A stretch of 64,000 nucleotides of DNA from Streptomyces sp. NBC_01233 (lineage in GTDB: Bacteria; Actinomycetota; Actinomycetes; Streptomycetales; Streptomycetaceae), in NCBI RefSeq assembly GCF_035989305.1, contig NZ_CP108514.1, positions 7,048,501 to 7,112,500 on the forward strand, in the 5' to 3' direction. The position numbers and the translations under genes are program-made. Shown here in pieces: positions 43,601 through 48,825 of the stretch. The notes beneath the pieces were generated by a model. That model had not been told where the DNA came from. It saw only the letters and a list, made by a program, of their open reading frames with translations, and ran no database searches. Every line of letters starts with the position of its first letter. Position 1 is the stretch's first letter.

Positions 43601-46600
43601 GACGGCGTCGACGTCGGCGGCCGACAGCCCGGAGGCGGCGAGGGCCTCGCGGATCACCCGCTCCTGCGAGGGGCCGTTGGGCGCACTGAGCCCGTTGCTC
43701 GCCCCGTCCTGGTTGACGGCCGATCCCCGGATGACCGCGAGGACCTCGTGGCCGTTGCGTCGGGCGTCGGAGAGCCGCTCCAGGAGCAGCATGCCGACGC
43801 CCTCGCCCCAGCCGGTGCCGTCCGCCGCCTCCGCGAAGGACTTGCAGCGCCCGTCGACCGACAGGCCGCGCTGGCGGCTGAACTCCACGAACATGCCGGG
43901 GGTCGCCATCACCGTCACACCACCGGCGAGAGCCAGTTCGCACTCGCCGGCCCGCAGTGCCTGCGCCGCCATGTGCAGGGCCACCAGAGAGGCCGAGCAC
44001 GCGGTGTCGACCGTGACGGCGGGGCCCTCCAGGCCCAGGGTGTAGGAGGCGCGGCCGGAGACCACGCTCGTGTAGGTGCCGGTCAGCAGGTACCCGCCGA
44101 CGCCCTCGCCCGCCTCGTGCAGGCGCGGGCCGTAGTCCTGCGCCATGGCGCCGACGTACACGCCGGTGCCGCTGCCGCGCAGGGCGGCGGGATCGATCCC
44201 GGCCCGCTCCACGGCCTCCCACACGGTCTCCAGCACCATGCGCTGCTGCGGGTCCATGGAGGTGGCCTCGCGCGGGCTGATCCCGAAGAACTCGGCGTCG
44301 AACCGGTCGACGTCGTGCAGGAACCCGCCCTGCCGGGTGTACGAGCGGCCCGCGCGGTCCGGGTCGCCGTCGAAGAGGGTCTCCAGGGCCCAGCCGCGGT
44401 TGCCGGGGAACTCGGTGACGGCGTCCCGCTCCTCCACGAGCAGCCGCCACAGGTCCTCCGGGGAGGCCACGCCGCCCGGGAAGCGGCAGGCCATGGAGAC
44501 GATCGCGATGGGCTCGTCGGAGCCGGGGACCCGGCGCGCGACCGCGCGGGAGACGGGCTCGTGCGCGGAGACGACGCCCGAGAGCTCGGCGAGCCGGGCG
44601 ACCAGCTTCTCGGGGGTGGGGCGGTCGAAGAGGAGGGTGGTCGGCAGCTTCAGCCCGGTGGCGGCGGAGAGCCGGTTGCGCAGCTCCACGGCGGTCGCCG
44701 AGTCGAATCCGAGCTCCTGGAAGGAGCGGGCGGGGTCGATGTCCCCGCCCTTTCCGCGGCCGAGGACGAGGGCCACCTCGGAGCGCACCAGGTCCATGAG
44801 GAACCTGGCCGTGCGCTCCGGATCCCCGCCGGTCCCGAAGGGGTCGGCGGCCGCACCGGGGGCGCTGCGCTGGAAGGCGTACGTGGGCAGGGCGACGACC
44901 GGGGCGTCCGCGGGGAAGACGGGACTCCAGTCCACCGGGGCGCCGTGCGCGTACGCCTGCGCCACGGAGGACAGGAAGCGGTGCGGCCCGTGCGCGCCGC
45001 GGCGCAGCGAACCGACCGCGAGAGCCGTGGAGTCGGTGGTCTCCAGGATCTGCTCGACGGGCAGGGTCATCACCGGGTGCGGGCTGATCTCGACGAAGAG
45101 GTCGTGGTCGGTGAGGCACCGGATCGAGCTCTCGAACAGCACGGGCTCGCGCAGGCTGCGGAACCAGTACGAGGCGTCCAGCGAGCGGGTGTCCAGCAGG
45201 GCGCCGGTCAGAGCGGAATAGAAGGGGATGGTCCCCTTCCGTGGCCGCAGTGGGGCCAGGACGGTGAGCAGCTCCTCATGGATCTCGTCCACGTGCGCGC
45301 AGTGCGGCGCGTAGTCGATGGCGACCCGGCGGGCCCGCACCCCTTCGGCGGTGAACTCCTCCTGGAGCCGCTCGATCGCGTCGATGTCGCCCGCGACGGC
45401 GATCGACCGCGGCCCGTTGACGCCCGCGACGGCCAGCTTCTCGCCCCACGGCGCCAGGCGCGTCCGCACCTCGTCGAGGGGCAACAGGACCGAGAGCATG
45501 GAACCCCGGCCCGCGAGCCGGGCCTGCGCCTTGCCCCACAGCGCGCTGGCGCGGGCGCCGTCCTCCAGGGTCAGCCCGCCCGCGACCACGGCCGCGGCGA
45601 GCTCGCCGATGCTGTGACCGACGACCGCGGCGGGCTCGATGCCGAAGGAGCGCCAGAGGGCGGCGAGGCCGAGCGCCGTCGCGAACAGGGCGGGCTGGAT
45701 GACGTCGATGCGGTCCAGCGCGGGTGCGCCGGGCGCCTCGCGCAGGACGTCTTCCAGGGACCAGTCGACGTACGGGGCGAGCGCCTCGGCCGTGGCCCGG
45801 ATGCTGGCGAGGTAGACGTCCGAGGTGTCGAGCAGGTCGGCGGTCATGCCGGGCCACTGCGCGCCGTGGCCGGGGAAGACGAAGACGGCCCGGTCGCGTG
45901 CCGTGGCCGTGCCGCTCACGCGCCCGGAGCCGCGGCGGCCCTCGGCGAGCGCGGCCAGCTCCTCGGCGAACTCGGCCTCGGTGCCGGCCAGCAGGACCGA
46001 GCGGTGCGCGAACGCGGTGCGCGACACGGCGAGGGAGTGGCCGATGGCGGCGATGCCGGGGCGTGGGGCGGCCTGGGCGCTCTCGGTGCCGGTGGTGGTG
46101 GCGCCTGTAGTACCCGCGGTGTCCTCGGCGTCCGCGGCGCTCTCCGTGAGCCGGGCCAGGAGCCGCCCGGCCTGCGCGCGCTCGGCGGCCGCGCTCGCTC
46201 CGGAGAGCAGCCAGGGCAGGGTGCCGCCCCGGAAGGCGGCCGGGCCGGCGGAAGGTTCCCGCTCGGCACGGGGCGCCTCGGCGACCTCCACGGACCAGGC
46301 CGTGCCGTCGGCGTCGACGCGGGAGACGATGACCGGCCGCCCGGGGGAGGCGGGGGAGCGCAGGGCCTCGACCAGCCCGGCGGTACCGACGTGCCCGCCC
46401 TCGGCCTGCTCGGCGGCAGGCCCGGTGCGGAGCAGCACGCCGCGCACGCGGTCGCCGTCGGCCAGGGCCCGTGCCAGGGGCTTGAGTACGAGAACGGCCC
46501 CGCCCGCGGGTCCGGCGTCGAGACCGCCCGCGAGCGCTGTCCCGCTCTCGCCGGAGCGCAGGCTCGCGCACGCCAGGTGCACCGCGGTCAGGGCGGAGGG

Positions 46601-47056
46601 GTCGCCGCCGGTCACGGTCCGGGCCGCTCCGCTCAGGCCGAGTACGGCGCGGACGCCCTCGGCGGGGTCCGCCTCCAGGGCGGTGTCCGTGCCGGCATCC
46701 GCATCCGCATCCGCATCCGCGGCCCGGTCGAGGCCGGGCGCGCCGAGGAAGACCCCCGTGCGGGAGCCGCGCAGCGCGGCCGGCACGATGGCGGCCTCCT
46801 CCAGAGCCTCCCAGCCCAGTTCGAGCAGGAGCCGTTGCCCCGCGTCCATCGACGCGGCCGCGTCCGGCGCGAGGCCGAAGAGGCCCGAGTCGAAGCCCTC
46901 GAAGCCCTCGAAGCTCTCGGAGCCGGCCGCCCCGTCGGCGCGCGCGCCCGGGTAGCGGCAGGACAGCCCGATGACGGCAACAGGCTCCCCGGCATTCCCG
47001 GCATTCCCGGCGTCCCCGACAAGCTCGGCATCGCGGCGGGTGGTCTCGACAGACAT
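28601..47056 (-). CDS. Giant type I PKS: eroded-KS/AT/ACP loader + three KS-AT-DH-KR-ACP modules
   Basis: 6151 residues from the ATG at 47056 (GGAGTGAGG upstream; an earlier in-frame start lacks one). Loader: a shrunken KS-like region (about 24-260) whose active Cys is Asp152 and which lacks both catalytic His motifs; AT (FPGHGAQ near 392, GHSIGE near 479, unusual YAPH near 582); ACP (GFDSA near 786). Module 1: KS from 844 (TACSAS), AT with YASH (methylmalonyl), DH with HAVVG, KR with GGTGGLG, ACP near 2540. Module 2: KS from 2609, AT with HAFH (malonyl), DH, KR, ACP near 4296. Module 3: KS from 4364, AT with HAFH, DH with HAILG, KR with TGGLGTLG, ACP near 6059, then a C-terminal docking tail. 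All three DH have HxxxGxxxxP and the KRs the B-type Asp, so each module should leave a double bond. Expected: a methyl-branched conjugated triene, passed to the next PKS. Confidence 0.96.
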   Translation of the reverse strand: MSVETTRRDAELVGDAGNAGNAGEPVAVIGLSCRYPGARADGAAGSESFEGFEGFDSGLFGLAPDAAASMDAGQRLLLELGWEALEEAAIVPAALRGSRTGVFLGAPGLDRAADADADADAGTDTALEADPAEGVRAVLGLSGAARTVTGGDPSALTAVHLACASLRSGESGTALAGGLDAGPAGGAVLVLKPLARALADGDRVRGVLLRTGPAAEQAEGGHVGTAGLVEALRSPASPGRPVIVSRVDADGTAWSVEVAEAPRAEREPSAGPAAFRGGTLPWLLSGASAAAERAQAGRLLARLTESAADAEDTAGTTGATTTGTESAQAAPRPGIAAIGHSLAVSRTAFAHRSVLLAGTEAEFAEELAALAEGRRGSGRVSGTATARDRAVFVFPGHGAQWPGMTADLLDTSDVYLASIRATAEALAPYVDWSLEDVLREAPGAPALDRIDVIQPALFATALGLAALWRSFGIEPAAVVGHSIGELAAAVVAGGLTLEDGARASALWGKAQARLAGRGSMLSVLLPLDEVRTRLAPWGEKLAVAGVNGPRSIAVAGDIDAIERLQEEFTAEGVRARRVAIDYAPHCAHVDEIHEELLTVLAPLRPRKGTIPFYSALTGALLDTRSLDASYWFRSLREPVLFESSIRCLTDHDLFVEISPHPVMTLPVEQILETTDSTALAVGSLRRGAHGPHRFLSSVAQAYAHGAPVDWSPVFPADAPVVALPTYAFQRSAPGAAADPFGTGGDPERTARFLMDLVRSEVALVLGRGKGGDIDPARSFQELGFDSATAVELRNRLSAATGLKLPTTLLFDRPTPEKLVARLAELSGVVSAHEPVSRAVARRVPGSDEPIAIVSMACRFPGGVASPEDLWRLLVEERDAVTEFPGNRGWALETLFDGDPDRAGRSYTRQGGFLHDVDRFDAEFFGISPREATSMDPQQRMVLETVWEAVERAGIDPAALRGSGTGVYVGAMAQDYGPRLHEAGEGVGGYLLTGTYTSVVSGRASYTLGLEGPAVTVDTACSASLVALHMAAQALRAGECELALAGGVTVMATPGMFVEFSRQRGLSVDGRCKSFAEAADGTGWGEGVGMLLLERLSDARRNGHEVLAVIRGSAVNQDGASNGLSAPNGPSQERVIREALAASGLSAADVDAVEAHGTGTRLGDPIEAQALLATYGQGRAADRPLFLGSLKSNIGHTQAAAGAGGVIKMVMAIRNGLLPRTLHVDTPTTHVDWAGGAVSLLTEATPWPEGDRPRRAGVSSFGVSGTNAHLVLEQAAEPVPAEPSPSPAPAEPTPSGAGATAAVPFLLSAKSDQALRAQAGKLLDQLRDRPGDRLEDIGYSLAVGRAHFDRRASVVAEDLAGLEQGLRALVDGATDRGLVTGQSRPAARPVFVFPGQGAQWVGMAAGLLESSPVFARRMAECAAALEPLVDWSLLDVVRGVEGAPGFERVDVVQPVLWSVMVSLAAVWRSLGVEPAAVVGHSQGEIAAACVAGVLSVEDAARVVALRSRALTVLSGRGGMMSVAQPVAWVRERIGAWEGRISVAAVNGPSQTVVSGDPEALDEFLAQAKEQGARARLVDVDYASHSAHVEELEDELARILDGIEARPGKVPVYSSLTGALLTDTGLMGAGYWYQNLRETVQFEQAVGELLAAGHHTFIEVSPHPVLTIGVQAALDEAGARGAALGTLRRDENEAGRLLLSLGEAHCHGVRVDWSAAFDGTGARRVQVPTYAFQRSRFWLDTPVTAEDPSGLGLASAEHPLLGAMTSLADREGVLFTGRVSRRTHPWVVDHAVVGTVLLPGTALVDMAVSAGDRFGYDHLRELVLEAPLIVPEEGGIHLQVALGPAEESGTRSVTVHSRPEGAAEEEWTRHASGLLATGEHPVPAATRTWPPEGARSVTREDTYDRLADRGYEYGPVFQGLGRVWQSGEERFAEVSLPEEQHADATAFAIHPALLDAALHAVLLGDGAELTIPFSFNGVTLHATGATALRVHVVPSGPDSASLTATDPDGQPVVTVDSVTLRPAGDLRAATGAGKHSGLHRLGWKPLPQTVSETTAGLWAVLGSDPHDLAAAVSGDTYADVAELRTALGDGAQLPSFIALSEGTAEVHAAVQDTLATLQELLSDTTLDSTRIVLLTQGAAALTADEDLHNLPAAALTGLIRTAQNEYPDRLTHLDIDTTQDLAAAAHTAATTPDTQLTLRNGQLHTPRLENTPTNAENTPTKPLDPEGTILITGGTGGLGHILARHLVTHHGAKHLLLTSRTGPNAPGATQLHDELTTAGAHITITACDTADRSQLIRLLDSIPTQHPLTAVIHAAGTLNDATLDNLTPHHITQVLHPKTDAAWNLHQLTSHLPLTHFILFSSIAGLIGNPGQANYAAANTYLDALAHHRHHHNLPATSLAWGLWDTASAMTSGLSELDVKRWARKGVLPISAERGMEIFDAALVSPEPLLAAADLDLPTLRSPDRSAPALLRTLVRTPRRRAVAAAASGTGGSSWAERTAALPAADRRRTVGELVRTTVAAVLGLAGPDAVGEDTAFKTLGMDSLTGLELRRRVVAVTGVTLPATAVFDHPTPAALAEFLTGELSKLAGETEVVRPGRPIPVRSASDHEDPIVIVGMACRYPGETRSPEDLWQLVADGTDAIGPFPTNRGWALDRLFDGDPDRAGHSYARNGGFLYDADRFDAEFFGISPREAAAMDPQQRLLLEASWEAVENAGIAPATLRGTRTGVFSGAMYSEYASHLRNAPEAVEAYRTTGNTLSVASGRVSYTLGLQGPAMTVDTACSSSLVALHLASQALRQGECTLALAGGVTVMAVPDLFVEFSRQRGLAPDGRCKSFADAADGTTWSEGVGVLLLERLSDARRNGHEILAVVRGSAVNQDGASNGLTAPNGPSQERVIREALAAAGLSPADVDAVEAHGTGTTLGDPIEAQAILATYGQDRDADHPLHLGSLKSNIGHSQAAAGVGGVIKMVMAMHHGTLPRTLHVDRPTSHVDWSSGAVSLLTEATPWPETDRPRRSAVSSFGISGTNAHVVLEQAPAAEPKPVSEATAPLPMAPWLLSGHTEAALRAQADRLLAFVSARVEQPDPADRPQVSLPDIGRSLADVPALLAHSAAVVAEDRDGILRALAALAAGAEAPELIAGPPAGRGGGKTAFLFTGQGSQRPGMGRELYEAHPVYARALDEVCAHLDEHLRQSVPLKSLLFSDEDPTTSPLHQTMWTQAALFATEVALYRTLEHHGLTPDYLLGHSVGELTAAHVAGVLSLDDACTLVAVRGRLMQSAPTGGAMIAIEATETEILNTLPTHHGHLDIAAINGPHSTVITGDHNAAHQLATTWRNNGRRTSQLNVSHAFHSPHMDGILNDFRTTAATLTYHTPTIPIISNLTGQPATTEQLTNPDYWVQHLRHTVRFNDGIQYLHHQNITTYIELGPDPVLTAMARGCLGEEAAQGAVSTVGVLRKGRPEAQTLAVALGHAAVRGAALDVESLFPGARRVLLPTYAFQGARFWLNSPATPEDVASLGLTPAEHPLLGAVTSLAGGEGLLFTGRVARSTHPWIADHAVSGTVLLPGTALVEMAVAAGERFGYDRLRELVLEAPLVLPEDGRIHLQVALGAEESGTRSVSVHSRAEGRADEEWTRHASGVLAEAGPGPVPAAGSAVWPPEGATGIPVGDLYTRLAERGYTYGPTFQGLRSAWRRGTDLYAEIALPESIDGDGFALHPAALDAALHALLIEDSDELTIPFSFNGVTLHAAGATALRVHLVPSGTSAASLTATDADGRPVITVDEIALRPAGDLRDRSGRLDGLYHLVWKPVPQATEPAAGPWAVLGSDPHGLAAAVSGEAYPDAAALRAALASGGPVPGAIALTEPSSEVHAAVQDTLATLQELLSDTTLDSTRIVLLTQGATALTADEDLHNLPVAALTGLIRTAQNEYPDRLTHLDIDTTQDLAAAAHTAATTPDTQLTLRNGQLHTPRLENTPTNAENTPTKPLDPEGTILITGGTGGLGHILARHLVTHHGAKHLLLTSRTGPNAPGATQLHDELTTAGAHITITACDTANRDALAQLLETIPTQHPLTAVIHAAGTLNDATLDNLTPHHVTQVLHPKTDAAWNLHQLTSHLPLTHFILFSSIAGLIGNPGQANYAAANTYLDALAHHRHHHNLPATSLAWGLWDTSTGSMAAQFSEADIKRWAAKGILPLTPERGMELFDAALTAGRPELVPIELDLKALRSPEQSAPALLRTLVRAPRRRAAAATGSSWAERTAELPPADRRRAAGELVRTTVAAVLGLAGPAAVNDSGPFIQLGMDSLTGMELRRRLASDSGIAVPATAVFDHPTPGALTDFVVAELAEIAGEAAARPVRRAAAGAGVGQDDPIVIVGMACRYPGETRSPEDLWQLVADGTDAIGPFPTNRDWDVDDLYDPDPTRAGKSYTRHGGFLYDSDRFDAEFFGVSPREAFAIDPQQRLLLETTWESFEQAGIDPTTLRGSRTGVFVGTMYDDYASRLSAVPVEYEGYLSTGSAGSVASGRLSYTFGLEGPAITVDTACSSSLVALHLASQALRQGECTLALAGGATVMATPRPFVEFSRQRGLAPDGRVKSFAASADGTAWSEGVGVLLLERLSDARRNGHEILAVVRGSAVNQDGASNGLTAPNGPSQERVIREALAAAGLSPADVDAVEAHGTGTTLGDPIEAQAILATYGQDRDADHPLHLGSLKSNIGHSQAAAGVGGVIKMVMAMHHGTLPRTLHVDRPTSHVDWSSGAVSLLTEATPWPETDRPRRSAVSSFGISGTNAHVVLEQAPAAETTESRDPATPAQLPWVVSGRGTEGLRARAAQLRRLAAETGTEGGFGLAHLDLGHALATTRAALPDRAVVLADDPAGLLAGLDALARGESVPQLVTGDSGRTNGAAGLAFLFTGQGSQRPGMGRELYETHPAFAEALDAVCTRMDAHLGLSLKELILAGEGSEQAALLNRTQYTQPALFAVEVALFRLVEHYGLTPDYLLGHSVGELAAAHVAGVLSLDDACTLVAVRGRLMQSAPTGGAMIAIEATETEILNTLPTHHGHLDIAAINGPHSTVITGDHNAAHQLATTWRNNGRRTSQLNVSHAFHSPHMDGILNDFRTTAATLTYHTPTIPIISNLTGQPATTEQLTNPDYWVQHLRHTVRFNDGIRFLQDQNITTYLELGPDGVLTAMARTILASGEPETREAVTAAPLLRKGRPEGLTLAAALAQAYVRGADVEWGGFLPGGRAVALPTYPYQRDSYWLSAPAAPVAPRQAGGHPLLDQAVELAAGHGWLFTGTLDAGVHPWLAEHAILGRPLLPGAAVAELALYAARRAGAAQVAELTLEQPLPLDERVTVQLMVGAPGPDGTRTLALHSRPEGTPGAAWVRHASGLLADEASAVPDDAADLAVWPPQGAAEIPVGDLYARLAERGYTYGPTFQGLRTVWSRGSDLFAEVVLPASATGPHPDGFGLHPAALDAALHTALVGAGDGDRLLVPFSWSGLTLRTSGATELLVRMRRGAGDSYSLLIADLSGAPVFTADSLAVRELRADPAAAAGPVHGAALFELHWSPLRETVPVPAGPWAVLGDADSAVVDAVRAAGVAVRAYPGLDGLQDAVDGGAPVPSVVVASVPAVPAGSGRAVLTALAPAQRWLADERFADSRLAFLTEGAVAARDTEYPDPAVAAVWGLIRSAQSEQPGRFALVDTDGRPESVRALVPALASQEPQLAVRAGRISAPALRGHRPAVTEDAPAAFGADSHVLVTGGLGTLGRLLARHLVERHGVRLLLLTGRRGAATPGAEEFTAELGALGAEVAVAACDTGDRAAVAALLASVPAGRPLTAVVHAAGVTDDSVLAGLTPERMEGVLRPKADAALHLHELTRDLELSAFVLFSSLAGTLGSAGQGNYAAANAFLDALAQRRRAAGLPALSLVWGLWAQESTLTGDLGAADLKRLARSGIGALSAEEGLALFDAGAASGAAVLTAAHLDLRTADPEAVSALLRGLAPARRRAGGAPAAPDTAADLRERLARAPRREHRHLLLEAVRVEVAAVLGHSSRDRVPADGRFQDLGFDSLTAVELRNRLTAATGVKLPPTLIFDHPTPGALADRLRAALVPDVPAQDAPEEAVNGAACPDGTDLPDGGSALDTMSADDLVRLALGEG
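31578..32055. repeat. AT-domain repeat A, copy in module 3
   Basis: About 478 bases that read as identical to 36831-37308 in module 2 (offset 5253). It covers the end of the AT from the HAFH region to part of GHSVGE. Sequence on both sides diverges abruptly, as expected for gene conversion. The plus strand here is G/T-rich and C-poor, unlike its flanks. Confidence 0.85.
32675..33262. repeat. KS-domain repeat B, copy in module 3
   Basis: About 588 bases reading as identical to 37943-38530 (offset 5268), covering the C-terminal half of the KS with EAHGTGT and SNIGHS. It ends sharply at a CTCGCTCCA. Confidence 0.85.
34562..35467. repeat. KR-region repeat C, copy in module 2
   Basis: About 906 bases nearly identical to 39845-40750 in module 1 (offset 5283). 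Differences are a few single bases and one divergent patch of about 30 bases at 34879-34909. It covers most of the KR and the region before it, is strongly G/T-rich on the plus strand, and encodes a His/Thr-rich protein stretch. Confidence 0.85.
36831..37308. repeat. AT-domain repeat A, copy in module 2
   Basis: Partner of 31578-32055. Both modules therefore share a malonyl-type AT core of one recent origin. Confidence 0.85.
37943..38530. repeat. KS-domain repeat B, copy in module 2
   Basis: Partner of 32675-33262. Confidence 0.85.
39845..40750. repeat. KR-region repeat C, copy in module 1
   Basis: Partner of 34562-35467. Modules 1 and 2 share the KR core, while modules 2 and 3 share KS and AT cores. 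Confidence 0.85.
46695..46720. repeat. Tandem hexamer (GCATCC)x4 in loader KS
   Basis: Four in-frame hexamer copies encode an Asp-Ala run (ADADADADAG) where a normal KS has ordered structure. It is one of three short repeats in the degenerate loading KS. Confidence 0.85.
46892..46918. repeat. Tandem nonamer x3 in loader KS
   Basis: Three copies of GAAGCCCTC (the last with one change) encode ESFEGFEGF, in the place where a normal KS has the conserved segment after CRYPG. Confidence 0.8.
46991..47017. repeat. Tandem nonamer x3 at PKS N-terminus
   Basis: Two exact and one imperfect copy of GGCATTCCC encode GDAGNAGNAG, just before the KS-like VAVIGLSCRYPG. Confidence 0.8.
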
Positions 47057-47166
47057 GCGGATCCTCACTCCAAGTCCAAAGGTGTTCCAGGGAGCAGCAC
47101 TTGAATGGCGGACGCCCGGAACACCCGGGAGGCGACCCGCCTGTACGACCGGCCTGCGCGGAGCGG

Positions 47167-48357
47167 CTACCACTCCACCAGCAGCCGGGACAGCCCGCGC
47201 GTGCCGAGGCCGTCCTTCCAGACCACGGCGTCGGGGCCGGGAGCCAGGCGGAGCGTCGGGAACCGCCGCAGCAGGCGCTCCAGGACGATCTGTAGCTGGA
47301 GCCTGGCCAGCGGCGCGCCGAGACAGCGGTGCACCCCGTGGCCGAACGTCAGATGGGCGGCGTCGTGCCCCTGCGGGTCGAGCAGTTCGGGGTCCGCGAA
47401 CGTCTTGCCGTCACGGTTGCCGTGCAGCAGGGAGACGATGACGCCTTCCCCGGCCTGGACCGTGACGCTGCCGAGCGGCACCGGTTCCACCGCGACGCGC
47501 GGGAAGCTGATGGGGGTGGAGGGGGTCAGGCGCAGCAGCTCCTCGACCGTGGGGGCCAGCCGGTCGGGCTGCTCGCACAGCTCCTCGTACGCGGCGGGGT
47601 CGCGGAGCAGGGCGTGCGCCGACGTGCCGATCTGCCCGACGACGGTCTCGTAGCCGGCCATCAGGAGGGTGAGTCCCATGGTGAGCAGCTCGCCCATGGA
47701 CAGGTCGCCCTGCTCGTGCGCCCCGACCATGGAGGTGAGCAGGTCGTCCTCGGGCCGGCGGCGCTTGCGGTCGATCAAGTCGGCCATGTAGTCGATGAGT
47801 TCGAGCCTGCGGCGGGCCTTCTCCTGGGGGGTGCTGGCGGAGATGTCGAACAGCACCTCGACCCAGTCGCGGAACCGTGTGCCGTCCTCGGGCGGAACGC
47901 CCAGCAGCGAGCACAGCACGGCGAGCGGCAGCGGCGCCGCGAGCGCCTCGATCAGGTCGGTGCCCGGCCCCGACGCGGCCATGGCGTCGAGGTACCGGTC
48001 GGCGAGCTCCTCCACGGCCGGGGCCATCGCGTTGGTCCGGCCGGTGGTGAACGCCCTGGTCACGACGCGCCGCAGCCTGGAGTGATCGGCTCCGTCCATG
48101 CTCATCATGGAATGGGGCACGGGCTGGGCGTCGTTGAGCTTCGGGGCGTGCGGCGTGACGGCCTCGGCGCGGCTGAACCGCTTGTCCGTCAGGACCTTGC
48201 GGGCCAGCGCGTAGTCGCACACCAGCCACATCTTGTCCCCGGCGGGCGTGAAGAAGGGGACGACGTCGATGCAGTCCGGGACGTTCCCCTCCCCGGCCAC
48301 GTACTGCCCAAGGAACTCCGGAAGCGGGCCCAGCGGGCCGGCGCTGCGGTGCTTCAT
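47167..48357 (-). CDS. Cytochrome P450, first gene of the PKS operon
   Basis: A 396-residue P450 with LLMAGYETVVGQ in the I-helix, EELLRL (ExxR) and the heme loop FGHGVHRCLGAP; CYP105/107-like in general look. The start is the ATG at 48357 behind a very strong GGGGAGGAA. It precedes the giant PKS by 110 bases on the same strand, so it probably oxidises the polyketide chain or the final product. An alpha-hydroxylation of the chain would give the oxidase half of the downstream fusion enzyme a substrate; this link is speculative. A 13-codon leader ORF with its own good ribosome binding site lies 27 bases upstream. Confidence 0.93.
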   Translation of the reverse strand: MKHRSAGPLGPLPEFLGQYVAGEGNVPDCIDVVPFFTPAGDKMWLVCDYALARKVLTDKRFSRAEAVTPHAPKLNDAQPVPHSMMSMDGADHSRLRRVVTRAFTTGRTNAMAPAVEELADRYLDAMAASGPGTDLIEALAAPLPLAVLCSLLGVPPEDGTRFRDWVEVLFDISASTPQEKARRRLELIDYMADLIDRKRRRPEDDLLTSMVGAHEQGDLSMGELLTMGLTLLMAGYETVVGQIGTSAHALLRDPAAYEELCEQPDRLAPTVEELLRLTPSTPISFPRVAVEPVPLGSVTVQAGEGVIVSLLHGNRDGKTFADPELLDPQGHDAAHLTFGHGVHRCLGAPLARLQLQIVLERLLRRFPTLRLAPGPDAVVWKDGLGTRGLSRLLVEW

Positions 48358-48384
48358 GTGATTCCTCCCCGTTGTGTTCGGCGG

Positions 48385-48426
48385 TCAGGTGATCAGAAGC
48401 CGGTGCCCGGCCCCGCACTGCGTCAT
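48385..48426 (-). CDS. Possible 13-residue leader peptide before the P450
   Basis: An ATG at 48426 with AGGAGGG six bases upstream opens a 13-codon ORF (MTQCGAGHRLLIT) that stops 27 bases before the P450 start, in the same frame. The ribosome binding site is as good as any in the window. It may be a leader peptide or a re-initiation device for the PKS operon. Expression is unproven. Confidence 0.45.
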   Translation of the reverse strand: MTQCGAGHRLLIT

Positions 48427-48445
48427 TTCCGACCCTCCTGCTTCT

Positions 48446-48472
48446 GCTGAATTGACTGGACGAGCTGAATTG
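48446..48472 (-). promoter_or_regulatory. 9-bp direct repeat upstream of the PKS operon
   Basis: GCTGAATTG occurs at 48446-48454 and again at 48464-48472, an 18-base period, immediately upstream of the leader ORF. It could be a binding site near the promoter, or it may lie in the 5' UTR. Confidence 0.5.
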
Positions 48473-48692
48473 GGGAGGCGCGGTGCGGGCGCGTGAATAT
48501 ATGGACAAAGACCGCCACGCTTTTACCTCTGATGCCTCTTGAACAAGCCGGGTCGGCGGCGCCGTGAATTCTCGTGGGCCGCAGCGGAGAAACTCTGGCC
48601 GAGAATGAACATACCCTCCGCCCGGGAAGCGGAGAACAGAATGGAGCCGACAACGTCCGACGGCTGTTCAATTGTTCGATGAGCTCCGTGAC

Positions 48693-48713
48693 GCTGTCCC
48701 GTCGACGGGACGG
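48693..48713. promoter_or_regulatory. Shared inverted-repeat box, site 1
   Basis: GCTGTCC, seven bases, then GGGACGG; the core GTCCCGTCGACGGGAC is a perfect 16-bp palindrome. It lies 113 bases before the LmbU-type gene in the divergent region with the PKS operon. Closely matching boxes occur at 50438 and 52490, so it is probably an operator for a cluster regulator. Confidence 0.65.
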
Positions 48714-48825
48714 CCCGCAGGGCCCGCGCCCGCGGGACGAGTCGGCGTCCGGCCGCTTTGGCCTGCCTTTAGCACGGGCTGGGAGCCTCCACGCCTGATC
48801 TGTGGACCCTTCACATGGAGGCATG

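Noticed and set aside
46250..47017. Classical KSQ decarboxylating loader
   Set aside because: The Cys position is Asp rather than Gln, the His motifs are missing, and the domain is far too short and disrupted.
47057..47173. Earlier start for the giant PKS at 47173
   Set aside because: The extra 39 residues are non-conserved and lack a ribosome binding site; the ATG at 47056 has one and begins just before the KS-like sequence.
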